NCBI GenBank assembly: GCA_032622095.1
Contig: CP136061.1
Coordinates: forward strand, 121,348,754 to 121,412,753
Source of the DNA: Siphonodentalium dalli
Taxonomy: Eukaryota; Mollusca; Scaphopoda; Gadilida; Siphonodentaliidae
Length of the DNA: 64,000 bases
Direction of reading: 5' to 3'
Shown: piece by piece, positions 45,133-55,757 of the stretch
Numbering within the stretch: position 1 is the stretch's first letter
Layout of the letters: the number at the start of each line of letters is the position of its first letter
Translations under genes and position numbers: made by a program
Notes under the pieces: generated by a model
Told to the model about the DNA's origin: nothing
Databases searched by the model: none
What the model saw: only the letters and a program-made list of their open reading frames with translations

Positions 45133-45198
45133 GTGTTCAGAACCTATAGCACAGGCCATGACACATCTTCTAACGTTGGGACAGTTGCTCCAAACTAA
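45133..45198 (+). repeat. Direct repeat, second member
   Basis: Matches 42288-42355 over about 65 bp. Confidence 0.85.
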
Positions 45199-45330
45199 AT
45201 CACTAAAAGCCTATCTCACTTGTTAAGATAGGCTTCACAAGTACTCCTTTTGTTATCGGACATATTTCCTTGAAATGTAAATATTTCGAACTATCTCCCG
45301 TTGGCATAATTAACACTACTAATTACGTTT

Positions 45331-45514
45331 CTATAAGAATAATAATGGGTATCGATGTGAGTAGGTAGATTGATCTTTAGCAAAGGTCGGCAAAAGTGTA
45401 CTCAGGTAATTGGGAGCTTTACCAAGAATTATTTTCTGCCAAGTATTAAATTTATGGTGTTCGCGTCTGGTGTAAAGTGTAGGCCATCCTAGTTCAGTGA
45501 GGAGTTTGGTTGTG
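45331..45514 (-). pseudogene. LINE retrotransposon ORF2 C-terminal fragment
   Basis: The minus-strand translation includes ELGWPTLYTRREHHKF, then KIILGKAPNYLSTLLP and STYSHRY. LINEs of the CR1/jockey-like groups have, downstream of the reverse transcriptase, a conserved stretch of the form L-ELGW-L-RR-H-K, then KI-G-AP-YL-LLP, then a Y-LR motif, so the match is clear. Only about 60 residues remain: no reverse transcriptase catalytic motif and no endonuclease. The fragment joins directly, at about 45514, to an inverted fragment of the TTAA-flanked element of 24.45 kb, so the first 15 codons of the open frame are transposon sequence. Confidence 0.75.
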
Positions 45515-45725
45515 GGTATGCTGTTAAAATATTCACCTCCGTCAAAAACCGCCATAAACAGAAAATAGTAAAATATAGACAGACCTTGTTCTTATACCAA
45601 TCAGAAATATGGCATAAACAGTATGTTATCGTCAAATGTTTTTCCTTTGTTATGTAAACAAAGGCAAAAAACATTACTTTCACTGGCTTATGTTTAGATC
45701 CGGATATGGTAAACATAAAGAGCGT
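45515..45725 (-). mobile_element. Fragment of the 0.52-kb TTAA element, inverted
   Basis: The reverse complement of GCTCTTTATGTTTACCATAT through TTAACAGCATACCCACMA matches 24735-24960. The TIR itself is missing because the LINE fragment starts there. Confidence 0.8.
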
Positions 45726-46417
45726 TATTTGCTTCTATGCTAACATAAACACAGTGTAAATTGGTGATTCGTCGGCTGTATTACGTTTCTTGGTGAGCTT
45801 GATGACATCACCAGACTGGAACATTTCAAACTTATTTAGCAGTTAGTATTCATGGCGTGTCTTTGTATTCTTCATCTCACTCTGATGTTATACACTTCAG
45901 TGAGCATTAATTACTCAAGTTGACTATACAGTGTGACAAATATAAAACAATAGTTTTAGTCGTTTCACGGAGTTAGTGACCCCCACATGAAATGACTGAA
46001 TGATTTAGACATTTCACAAAATGACTGATTTCACAATGTGGCTGTAACATGTAAACGTATCTAGTTTGATGGTGCTAAACTTAGTACGAGAAGTCGCTGA
46101 TCATATATACCAAATATCCCGTTAAGATATATAAAGCCTAGAATTAAATTTCTTCGCATTTCTTCGAGGTAAACAAAAGTGAAACGTAGAATTTCCCGGC
46201 ACAGCGGCGAAGCATTTCTCGAAACGGAATCATATTTCGACGTGCAGTTGAACCCCCGTGAAACCAATATGTTTAAAGAACATCCTCGATATAAGCTTGT
46301 TCACACAGATAAACACTCAGCAGATTGATTAACGTGACTTGCTCGGGAAAACGGGATTATGTTTCTCCGGGTGGTCAGTCATCACGAGGAACAGATCAAG
46401 ATTTAGCAAAACCCATG
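45726..46417. other. No recognisable gene
   Basis: Unassigned AT-rich sequence. Confidence 0.4.
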
Positions 46418-46498
46418 TGCACCAGACATAACACTGTCGAACTGTAGTAAACCAAAAGCCACCAGACATAACACTGTCGAACTGTAGTAAACCAAACC
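46418..46498. repeat. 41-bp tandem duplication
   Basis: CACCAGACATAACACTGTCG and then AACTGTAGTAAACCAAA occur twice in a row. Confidence 0.9.
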
Positions 46499-46739
46499 AT
46501 GCCAACCAAGACATATATTTGGTTAGCTACCACCACTAAGTTATTCGAACCACATTGTAATCGAGGTGTTGTACACAATATAGGACAAGAAAACTAAGAT
46601 GCATGCATCAGGTCGGCCGTGAACTATCTACCATAGAATTGTTGTAGCTATCGATTATACATTTTGGAACACCTGTCTGTATGTATGTGTGTATGCATGA
46701 ATGCATGTGTGTGTGTGTTATAGACTCTAACACTGCTCG

Positions 46740-47330
46740 ACTGATCCGACTCGGATTTGGTATTTAACGTGTCAACTTGACCTCGCTCATAGGCATGTTT
46801 CTGGACCTTGACCGATCCGACTAAAAATTTGTGTGTAGGACTACTTCGATCCCGGGAGCAATATGGACGGGTCCAATTTCACGTGGGACCATGTTCTCGA
46901 ACGTGCTGATGTAGGCATGTTTCTTGACTATTTGGACGGGTCAAATCTTGATCCCGACCTGACTTTGACATTCAAAAAGATCAATTCAAGGTCAAATCTG
47001 GTAAAACGGAAGTATTTCAACGAAATATAATACCTACTGTTACTTTTGTCCCAGGAGTGTTTCGGGTGGGTCAAATTATGACCCTGACCTGATCTTGACA
47101 TTCAAAATTGTCAATTCAAGGTCAAATCGGGTAAAGCCGGGCGGATTTCGACGGGTACTTTTGTCGTGACTTTTGTCCGGGGAGTGTTTTGGACGGGTCA
47201 AATCGTGACCCGACATGACGTTCACCTTTAAAATGGTCAATTCAAGGTTAAATCGCGCAATTCTCCGAAAATCAGAGGGGAACATCCCGGACGAAGTAGG
47301 GTCCACCAGCTACTATTATATATTTCTAGA
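46740..47330 (+). repeat. GGTCAAATC/TCAAGGTCAAAT tandem repeat with LINE- or Helitron-like tail
   Basis: A unit of about 130 bp (GACGGGTCAAATC, GACCTGACTTTGACATTCAA, TCAATTCAAGGTCAAATC) recurs about three times between 46920 and 47260. The family also occurs inverted at 12515. The end GACGAAGTAGGGTCCACCAG plus CTACTATTATATAT looks like the end of a mobile repeat, but the class is uncertain. Confidence 0.65.
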
Positions 47331-47559
47331 TTTAGTTACAAATTAAATACCTGTATATTGTACAAAGAAATGTTTGACAAATATATCTGTATCAATATTA
47401 CCATACGGGTCATTAAAATAGATACGACGAAACAAATTTTGAAGGGTGCATGGTATCAGGTAAATTTTTATATTTCAAATGATGACAGGAATGCGGAAAG
47501 TTGAAGTACCTACGTAATACTGGCTATCCGAATGAAGAGATATACATGTATATAAAAAC
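47331..47559. other. No recognisable feature
   Basis: Unassigned AT-rich spacer. Confidence 0.4.
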
Positions 47560-48100
47560 CAAAATAGAAGATGACTGCTGGCGACAATGTTGTCCAAAAA
47601 AATTCAAAGCATTCGATAGCTCCCATCTAGTTGTCAGCCCGAAGATCAATATAAAGTGTGGTGACTATCATATGAGGGATATGACTGTACAGTTGCTAAA
47701 CAATTCAGTCACGCAAAAGAGGATCAAACAGTATATAAGATACCAAATTGCTGCCTGTGGTAATGTTTTTTAACGAAATTCGGGAAAATTAGATTACTCT
47801 CACCCTGGTTATCCAGAAGATCATTGTGGAATCTGGTGACGATCGGACAAGGGGTGTCGTCTGTAGGATTAACCAAATTATTTAGCCATAAAAATAGTAA
47901 AATTCAAGATCACCGCTGGCAGTGATGTCTTCACAAGGACAGCTTGAGAACAAAACATGGCTCACATCTAGCGGTGACCCAAACTATCCACATGAGAAAA
48001 AGTTCTCCAATAAAAGCTGGCTGCAGGGTGCGCCAATTGATTCAAATTCGAAATTTAACAGGGTGTACTGCTTGTGGCCATGTTTTCCCCGCAAATTTGA
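47560..48100 (+). repeat. Diverged units of the GCTGGCGACCA repeat
   Basis: GATGACTGCTGGCGACAATG, TTCGATAGCTCCCATCT, GGTGACGATCGGACAAGG and a TTGATTCAAATTCGAAAT phrase repeat the pattern of 26686-27240. The 90-codon frame at 47501-47773 is repeat-derived. Confidence 0.65.
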
Positions 48101-48529
48101 TAGACTGATGGACAAAACCACTGAATCCGTTGAATCAATATACATGTATACATGGATTAATTTATATGCATTGTTATACACAGTACTGGTATATAAAGGT
48201 ACTGAAAATAACAATATTACTAGTATACACAAAATAAACCATATATCATGGCTATGGGTTCTAATATCCGAATATGACAGATGATAACTTGGTGTGAATT
48301 GAAGAGTGGTGGTGTCTCAAGCATATCTAACCCTCCACGTTAGAAACATGCCATTAAATGTCATAAGTATAATCTAGCTTGAGGACAGAAGTTATCCATA
48401 AAACCCCCCTTAATTCAACCAGGTCCTCGCGCGATGTATGGTCGATCACATGATGATCTAGGGGGATTAGAATTGTTGTATAAAAACAGCACTGCATGTA
48501 AATATAAAATAAAATAGTGCTACATCTTA
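48101..48529. other. No recognisable gene
   Basis: Unassigned sequence following the repeat. Confidence 0.35.
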
Positions 48530-48715
48530 TTACAGATTATTGCCATATATAATCAGTGACTATACAGACAGTCTGACAAAATTTTCAGTGACACTCTATC
48601 CGAAGAGGGGAATAATTCCAGCCATATAATTATTGCCATATATAATCAGTGACTATACAGACAGTCTGACAAAAGTTTCAGTGACACTCTATCCGAAGAG
48701 GGGAATAATTCCATC
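48530..48715. repeat. 97-bp tandem duplication
   Basis: ATTGCCATATATAATCAGTG through CCGAAGAGGGGAATAATTCC occurs twice with one difference, joined by a short AGCCATATAATT link. Confidence 0.9.
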
Positions 48716-48779
48716 TGTTACAGTCAATGGAGCAATTATGAATCTGGAAAGGTGAAATTTCTAAGTAATACTAGATATC

Positions 48780-48930
48780 GACATGACGCGATAACATATA
48801 ACGTAAATGCAATATGGCCGCTGGCGACCATTTTTTCCTATAAAATTAAAAACATATTTGATAGCTCTCATCTGATAGATCAATATCAAGATAAATATGA
48901 AGTTTAGTGATGATCGGATGAGTGAAGTGG
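48780..48930 (+). repeat. Single diverged unit of the GCTGGCGACCA repeat
   Basis: ATGGCCGCTGGCGACCAT, TTTGATAGCTCTCATCTG and GTGATGATCGGATGAGTG identify it. Confidence 0.65.
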
Positions 48931-48959
48931 GCTGTGCTAAACGGTTTAGTAATGCTTAA

Positions 48960-49260
48960 AAAGATTTTTACCTTAATATTTTTATGTTCACTTTATAAAC
49001 TTCACTGAGTCATCTTTGTCATGTATTGAGTTTGATATCTTTTGTTAACAGTTTATAAATCATGTATGTCTCATGTTTGTTATTTTAATTTCTGTGTTTA
49101 TTATCATTAAATAAAGTTGCATTCCTTAAAAAAATTCTTACCTCAATGTTTTTATGTTCACTTTATAAACTCAACTGAGTCATCTTTGTCATGTATTGAA
49201 TTTGATATCTTTTGTTAACAGTTTATAAATTATGTATGTCTCGTGTTCGTTATTATATTA
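48960..49260. repeat. Tandem duplication of about 173 bp with AATAAA end
   Basis: TTTTTATGTTCACTTTATAA through ACAGTTTATAAATYATGTAT occurs twice. Copy 1 ends ATTAAATAAAGTTGCATTCC followed by A7, which looks like a polyadenylated transcript end, and copy 2 starts right after the A run. Confidence 0.8.
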
Positions 49261-50278
49261 TATACACTTTATAGTGTGTTTCAGAACGAAAACAAAATGA
49301 ATAAAATCAACAAATTTGTAAATTTAAAAACAATTCAAACGTTGTTGTATTCCATGCCCCAGCCCGGAAATATACACCAAATTTCAATAATATTCATTGA
49401 GAAACAACGGACCAAACGCCATATAACACCCCGTATGCATCTTTTATTCCGAGTTGGCCTTTTATTCCGAGTTGGCACGCGCCGTTGGGGCGAGTTAGCC
49501 ATGGGGCGAGTACGCCGATTCCGACACCTTTTCTATTTGCAGCAGGTTAAGTTTACGCGTAATTTAATTTACAAAGTTCCCCAATTGGTATCGTAAATAG
49601 AGCGACCTTATTTGACAGAGAATGCCTCTGTTATTGATTATAAAGTTGCTATACATTAAAAACGACAATTCACATGCTCGTTCAAGCGCAGTAGTCTATT
49701 TTCCCCATGTTAAAGGACATCCACAAATACTAAATAACGCTAACTTACTGCCGAATGTTTTACACGACAACTGTTAACATATTTGGGCTGAATTCATCTA
49801 ACGCGGTATTATTCCTCAAAATAAACAACAAAACCATCGTTACTTGGAAATGTAGTTTGGGCTAACATTTACATAAATCCTCCACATCAATATTCCGACA
49901 CACACGTCAGATGAAAAACTCACATGAAGAAACCGGCCAAATTGGCCGAAATAATTTGTAAATCATATAATAAACTACTCCTAAGCTATATGCATCAAAT
50001 TAGATATAATCATTTCTCACTTCTATTACATACTTGTTCCTAGAATTAAAGTGTTCCTGTTGTGCCATATTTACAAATCCTTTTGCCCAACGTGATCAAG
50101 GGCATTCCGTTGACGACACACGATGTTCGCCTCAATCATGTAACCGGAACTGATAATAATAGGATCGCACTTGACACTTAGTGGAGCAACCACACATGCT
50201 GCTATTCGATATTACAATAAGTATATGGTGATAATTAGGTGTAGTACCACAACTAAAAACTTACAGTCCTACAGTGTA
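49261..50278. other. No supported gene
   Basis: A short repeat TTTTATTCCGAGTTGGC occurs twice (49442 and 49460), followed by GGGGCGAGTTAGCC and GGGGCGAGTACGCC. A 117-codon frame (49243-49596) runs across it, without a recognisable domain. The rest is unassigned. Confidence 0.45.
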
Positions 50279-50780
50279 TCACCCCCCCCCCCCCCCCAAC
50301 TTTGTCAAATTTTTCAACAGTTGGAAATTTCATACCTGACACAACATTAGTTGGAAATTTCACACCAACAATAGGTTGAAAATGTTCTTGTATTTTGACT
50401 TTCAAACAATTTATTGGGGGTAATTTATAGTTATTTATTTGCATATTTTCCTACATTTTGTCAAAATTTTGGACTGAAATGGCCATCAGTTGCAAATTTT
50501 CCAACCTTATGGGGGGTGTCAGGTTGGACATTTTAAACACTTCGAAAGCTTGTTTCCTGGTCTCTCCCCCGTGGCCAGTCAAAAACTGCTAAGAAATTTA
50601 AAAAAACAATATTGTTCTACATTTGGTCAACATTGTCATTGGAATTGTCATCAGTTGGAAATTTTCCAACCTAAGTGGGGGTGTCAGGTTTGAAATTCCC
50701 AACTCTAGGGAGGCTTGAGGCTAGTCTAGATGCTAGGATTTCGCGGTTTTCTTGTTTAGATTAAAAAAAATTCACACACC
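50279..50780 (+). mobile_element. hAT-like element, truncated forward copy
   Basis: After a C16 tract (50282-50297) it follows the 53.7-kb copy: CAACAGTTGGAAATTTCATA, ACACCAACAATAGGTTGAAA, GGCCATCAGTTGCAAATTTT and GCTAGTCTAGATGCTAGGAT. It stops at about 50780, well before the family right end. Confidence 0.75.
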
Positions 50781-51146
50781 GGACACTGTTATATCATTCT
50801 ATATGTATATATATCTCTACCTATGAGTCGGTGCTTCCATAAATCTGAAATATATTTATAGAATCTTTTAAATTTGGAAAAATAATGCTTCATAGAAGCC
50901 ATACTCCATTTATACAGACATCCATGTATTCACGGTTGCACTATTGAGAACGAATGTAGCCTGATGTGTCAATGATTGTGTCGGGCTTCGTGTGTCAAGT
51001 TGACATGATATGAAGCCCATGTGGTAATGCACGCGGGAGAGGTTGAAGCCTGATATGTTCCCCCGTTTCTGATGTCACGTTACAGTTCATCTTTATAGAC
51101 GATAGCTTTATACTTTTAACTGTGCCGCTGCTGTTTTGGCTGCTGT
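50781..51146. other. No recognisable feature
   Basis: Unassigned sequence between two elements. Confidence 0.4.
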
Positions 51147-51536
51147 TTAACCCTTTACCCAACAGACCGGCCAAAACCGGCCAAATAAAGCTTCAACAGC
51201 CTAAAATATCTTCGGTCTGTCTCAATAGAACCATACAAATATGGATATCATTGGAACCGGCTCCTTGACCACATTGTGATAGTTACAGTTATGCCCTGTG
51301 CCAATGCATTCTCTTATATATGCGAGTCGACCATAGGTCGCCTCGCATATATAACAGAATGCATTGGCCTAAAAAAAATCTGTTTTTACCATTTTTTCTT
51401 ACATTCTTTAACAATTTTATAATTTTTAATGTGTTAAGCCAATGCATTCTCTTATATATGCGAGGCGACCTATGGTCGACTCGCATATATAAGAGAATGC
51501 ATTGGCACAGGGCCGTTCTATTGGGTAAAGGGTTAA
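51147..51536 (-). mobile_element. piggyBac-like double-hairpin MITE, copy D
   Basis: Inverted relative to A and B, with complete TTAA ends, TIRs, both hairpins and the long spacer. One arm of the first hairpin has ATATAACAGAATG instead of ATATAAGAGAATG. The length of 390 bp equals that of A and B within 10 bp. Confidence 0.9.
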
Positions 51537-51759
51537 TCCGTTTTAGATCTCATTTTTCATCGAAAATGCTATGATCAATGTCGAACTATACGAACTCATT
51601 ATAACAATGGCATCGCGGTTGTAAACAGTTTTATGTGGGTCACCACCTATATAGTTTGGAGAAATCGGTTCGCGTGTGTGGCGTGCGTCCACAGATGACG
51701 TTAATTTGAACAAATATCAACTGCATGCATGATTTTGTTGCTATTCGGTATATGATACT
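51537..51759. other. No recognisable feature
   Basis: Unassigned spacer. Confidence 0.35.
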
Positions 51760-52245
51760 TGCTCAATAATGTCTTGAGTCTCTTGATCGAGTTTGAAATC
51801 CGGACAGGTCCGCCTACCTTGGGTGGTGTTACGGTCCTTAAAGATGCATTATCCGAATTAACGCTCCTAAATTACGAATTCTTTGGCTTCGGCGGTAAAA
51901 AAAATATTTGATTCGAGTCGAGGGCCCCATCCATCAAAGCTCAGAGTGATCAGATATCAATGTTTGAAATCTATTACTTTTCACCACCGATAATTTTAAG
52001 AGGCCCAGTAAACAGTCGACGAGAAGAATTTCTCTGACCAAATTGCGGATGAAGATGGATAACACTAAAATCAAGTGGCTTTTTCGTCAAAATGTTGATA
52101 AATAACAGGTTTTGGGCAATTTTATACTATTTTTATTTTTGAGCAATTACTCGATTCTGATAACTGAATTCAGCGGCATTTCAAAACAAATTTGTTGTTG
52201 GAATCTTATGATATGGGGACCATCGAATCGGATTGAGTACCTTTA
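51760..52245 (+). repeat. Interspersed repeat, copy 1 of 3
   Basis: Shares with 53270-54835 and 57840-58270 the blocks AAATTGCGGATGAAGATGGA, TAACAGGTTTTGGGCAATTT, CGATTCTGATAACTGAA and the end ATGGGGACCATCGAATCGGA. It preserves the intact insertion site of the hAT-like element. All three copies stop at GAGTACCTTTAAT. Confidence 0.85.
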
Positions 52246-52844
52246 ATTATTTCATTTTTCATGAATTTTGATCGCTTGTTAACGACTCCCCGTGTGTATT
52301 GTGTACGAACACGAACTGGTGCACATAATGTTTTCCTGCCAATCTCAATTATTAATCTCTGCTAGGAACCAATACTGGGATTTCATTCTCAATCGCTTCG
52401 GTATTCCAACATTTCTATTCATGTTTGAGTTATCACCGGTGATTTGTGAACCAAATAATCCACTCTACAGCCGCATTCCTTCTATGTGCAAGCGATTCGT
52501 TGAGAGGAAATAAGGAATGGCAAACTTATGAAAACAAGTGGTGAAAATAATGTAGTTTAAATTCGCATGACAAAGCCAAAGATCATAGACATTTCCATGT
52601 GACATTACATGTGTTTATTACCTGTGCATAATATTTTATATATTTGACCATGATCGCACATTAAGGCGACACAAGTTTCATGTAAAAAACATATAACACT
52701 GCGAGTTGTATCTAGAACACACGAGGGGGGGGGGGGGGGGTATTTATCTATTTCGTTAAAGTGGCATATATAACGGCATAAATCACGTTCCTTGTAACAA
52801 TTATACTATACTGAAAGTGGTACATATATCTAAATCACACGCAT

Positions 52845-52887
<43 letters not shown>

Positions 52888-53269
52888 TTTTTTCAAATCG
52901 GACCCTTAAATAATTAACTATCGTAGCATGACCATGTGTGTGGCATGGCATCATCACTGCAAAGCAAGTGCCATCGCACGCTAATATGACACAAAACTTA
53001 TTATGTAATTATTCGTGCATTGTATTGCCTAATTCAATAAAGTTCTGTTGAACACAAGTTGTTCTGTATGCACATATTGCATACATGCAAACTTATATAT
53101 GTACATACTTGTCATGCATATATATGTTCTCCAAATTTGATGGAGGTGAACAATAAACATATTACGGTATATTTAGTTTAAACATATTCTATTGCCATAT
53201 GTTCATGTATACATACGACAATTGTGATTCGGACACACGTGCCAACACTTAGATATGTTCTATATATGA
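52246..53269. other. No supported gene; G16 and (TA)n tracts
   Basis: A G16 tract lies at 52725-52740 and a (TA)n run at 52851-52882. A 73-codon frame (52292-52513) has balanced composition but no motif or splice evidence. Confidence 0.45.
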
Positions 53270-54835
53270 GACCTGCTCAACGATGTCTTGATCGAGTTCG
53301 CAACCGACCAATTCCGCGTATTTTGGGATGAGTTACTGTCCTTAATTAGATTGTGTGTGTGTGATTTGTTATCGTGATATAGCACAACTTTGGCGAGTTC
53401 AGACTGATATTGAAATTTGATGTTTCCCGAGATATGTAATTGTTGGCGGCCTGGCAAATATTCGTCAAGCCGACGATCTCGGACCAAATTGCGGATGAAG
53501 ATAGATAACTCTAAAATCAAGAGGCTTTGGCCAAATTTCGTTGAACAAAATGTTGATAAATAACACGTTTTGGGCAATGTTATATACTTGCATGACTGTG
53601 GTTAGCATTAGTTTTGGGCAATTAATCGATTCTGATAACTGAACGGCATTTAAAAAAAAATGTCGTTATCATTGTTGGAATCTGATGGTTTGGGGACCAT
53701 CCAGAGACAGGGGGGTTGGGTGTCTCACCCCTCTAACTTTGGTCAAAATTTTCAACAGTTGGAAATTTCATACCTACCAAAACATTAGTTGGAAATTTCA
53801 CACCAACAATAGGTTGAAAATGTTCTTGCAGTTTGATTTTCAAACAATTTATTGGGGGAATTAATTGTTTTTGAACCAATATTTGCATATTTTCCTATTT
53901 TTGTTAAAATTTTTGGATTGAAATGGTCATCAGTTGGAAATTTTCCAACCTTAGGGGGGTGACAGGTTGGAAATTTCCAACACTTGGAAACCCTGTGTCC
54001 TGGTCCCTCCCCCGTGGTCAGTCAAAAACTGCTAGTTAATTTAAGAAAACAATAGTGTCATATATTTGGTCAACATTGTCATTGGAATTGTAATTAATTG
54101 GAAAATTTCCAACCTAAGTGGGGGGGTCAGGTTTGAAATTTCCAACTCTAGGAAGGCTTGAGGCTAGACTGCTATGATTTTGCGATTTTCTTGTTCAGAT
54201 TTCAAAATTTTCGCACACCGGGCCGAATCAGGGTCGACCCGATGTGTCATTGTCCCTCCTCCGTTGCCAATGGAAAACTGCTAATTAGTTTAACAAAACA
54301 ATATTTTACTACATTTGGTCAAACTTGTGGACTGAAATGGTCATCAGTAACTGTTGGAGAATTTTCCATCCTGGGGGGGGGGGGGGGGTATGAGGTTTGA
54401 AATTTCCAACACTAGGAAAGCTTCAGTTGAGGCCAGTCTAGATGCTAGGATTTGCGATTTTCTTGAATAGTTTTCAAAAGTTTCTCACACCGGGCCGAAC
54501 AACCATGGTCAGCCCGTTGTGTCCTTGTCCTTGCCCTTGTCCGTTGTGTCCTGGTCTCTTGCCCGTAGCCGTGTGCATTTGTCTGGAGTTAGACCACTAG
54601 ATGTTAGGATTTATACAATTTTTCAGGTACAGGGAATATAGAACCATGGTTTATGAATATATAGGATAGTAGGCTTGAGCAATGATGTGCAAGGGGGTGC
54701 AAATGGAATTATGAAAAACTTGTGTTTGGTCTGATTCTGATTCGGGGGGGGGTGCAGTTGGAATTTCCCAAGGTGGACACCCCCAACGGAGACTCTCTAG
54801 CCACGTCCCTGTGACCATCGAATCTGATTGAGTAC
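53270..54835 (+). repeat. Interspersed repeat, copy 2 of 3, split by a transposon
   Basis: The left part ends GGGGACCATC at 53701. The right part resumes GACCATCGAATCTGATTGAG at 54813 and stops at GAGTACCTTTAAT. The interruption is the hAT-like element. Confidence 0.85.
53702..54811 (+). mobile_element. hAT-like non-autonomous element, 1.11-kb reference copy
   Basis: The ends are CAGAGACAGGG and CCACGTCCCTG. The 8-bp flanks GGACCATC (53694-53701) and TGACCATC (54812-54819) match at seven positions. Copies 1 and 3 of the host repeat show the unoccupied site. Short CAG-starting TIRs with 8-bp duplications are typical of hAT transposons. The interior repeats a module twice (TCATCAGTTGGAAATTTTCC, a G-rich tract, GAAATTTCCAACNCTAGGAA, GCTAGGATTTGCGATTTTCT). 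G tracts of 16 (54363-54378) and 9 lie within. No transposase. Confidence 0.85.
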
Positions 54836-55439
54836 CTTTAATATGTACAAGAAACTACGCACAACTGATATTTGTCCACGCCAGTATATTTGCTCGGCAA
54901 ACGAAGGGCCAACATTGAGTTAATGTGCGGAAAACTCATTGGAATCGGTCTTCAAGATGCTCGAAATCTTCTCGTCAGCATTTCCAACAACAGCAACACA
55001 TACATTTCTATGGAACTCCATATAAGTACGTTTCAACTATTATTACCAAAAACACACAAGAAAAATATCTTGTGTTGCACATATTTCACTTAAAATGTTT
55101 TGAAAAGATTGCTTTCTAATCCAAAATACTGAAATGTTCAATAAAAAGTAACTACGTTTTCTGTCCCGGTTCATGGCAAATATTTAGAGAGAAAAATCCT
55201 ACTGACAAAAGCTTTTAATTGCCTGTTTGTTCTGACACAAAATTATTATTTTGCACATACACATTTATACAGGAAGTTCAGTGAACTTGAAGAGATGTCA
55301 ATTTAATAACGAAATTATATCGACTCAAATAATAAGCAATAAAACATCCACGTTAAATGGAAAACTGGCCTGATAATTTCCGGCTGACCACTATTTTCCT
55401 CTGTTTGAATCAGCACCTGCACAGCATGTGATTTAAATC
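54836..55439. other. No supported gene
   Basis: A 73-codon frame (54872-55093) starts with a fairly protein-like stretch (RRANIELMCGKLIGIGLQ), but its end is AT-rich and no GT donor sits where it would be needed. Confidence 0.35.
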
Positions 55440-55757
55440 CATTTGTTTTTCGTTTAATTGGGTTTACAGACGTTTCAGCCACCACATGTAATGGCACGAC
55501 GTTGTCAGTTTAATGGGCGGACAACAACCCAGTAGATGGTTATTTTCACCTGGAAATAATTCCCTATACATAACGAAGAAACTACCAGCCCACGGAAAGC
55601 AATTGACAAACTTCCCCATACACACGAGACAGGTTAGTTTTCTTCTATTGTGGATTATATCCGCGATCATTTGGGATTAGAACCGCCTTCGCCATCACTA
55701 AACGGCTTACGTTTGCCTAATGTGTCGCGCACCTTGCCAACTGAACCACCGGTGGAC
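55440..55757 (-). mobile_element. tRNA-derived SINE, long form
   Basis: Read on the minus strand from about 55757: CCGGTGGTTCAGTTGGCAAG (A-box), GGCGGTTCTAATCCC (B-box), a middle block with GGTAGTTTCTTCGTTATGTA, GGAATTATTTCCAGGTGAAA, then GTGGCTGAAACGTCTGTAAA and CCCAATTAAACG. Head, middle and tail correspond to the SINE at 25948-26252, and the tail also to that at 18261-18444. Confidence 0.8.

Larger units (their letters stand above)
42928..45325. mobile_element. 2.4-kb outer inverted repeat around a transposon
   Basis: AATTAGTAGTGTTAATTATG followed by CCAACGGGAGATAGTTCGAA (42930-43000) is repeated inverted at 45255-45325. The 1.47-kb element at 43546-45019 and a hairpin at 43224-43310 lie within. 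One of the direct repeats (45133-45198) also lies within. Whether these arms are true transposon ends is not clear. Confidence 0.55.
45106..46535. repeat. 24-bp inverted pair spanning 1.4 kb
   Basis: GGTGGTAGCTAACCAAATAT (45108) and its reverse complement ATATTTGGTTAGCTACCACC (46513) face each other perfectly over about 24 bp. They could be transposon ends or a chance product of nearby duplications. No target duplication is seen. Confidence 0.55.
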
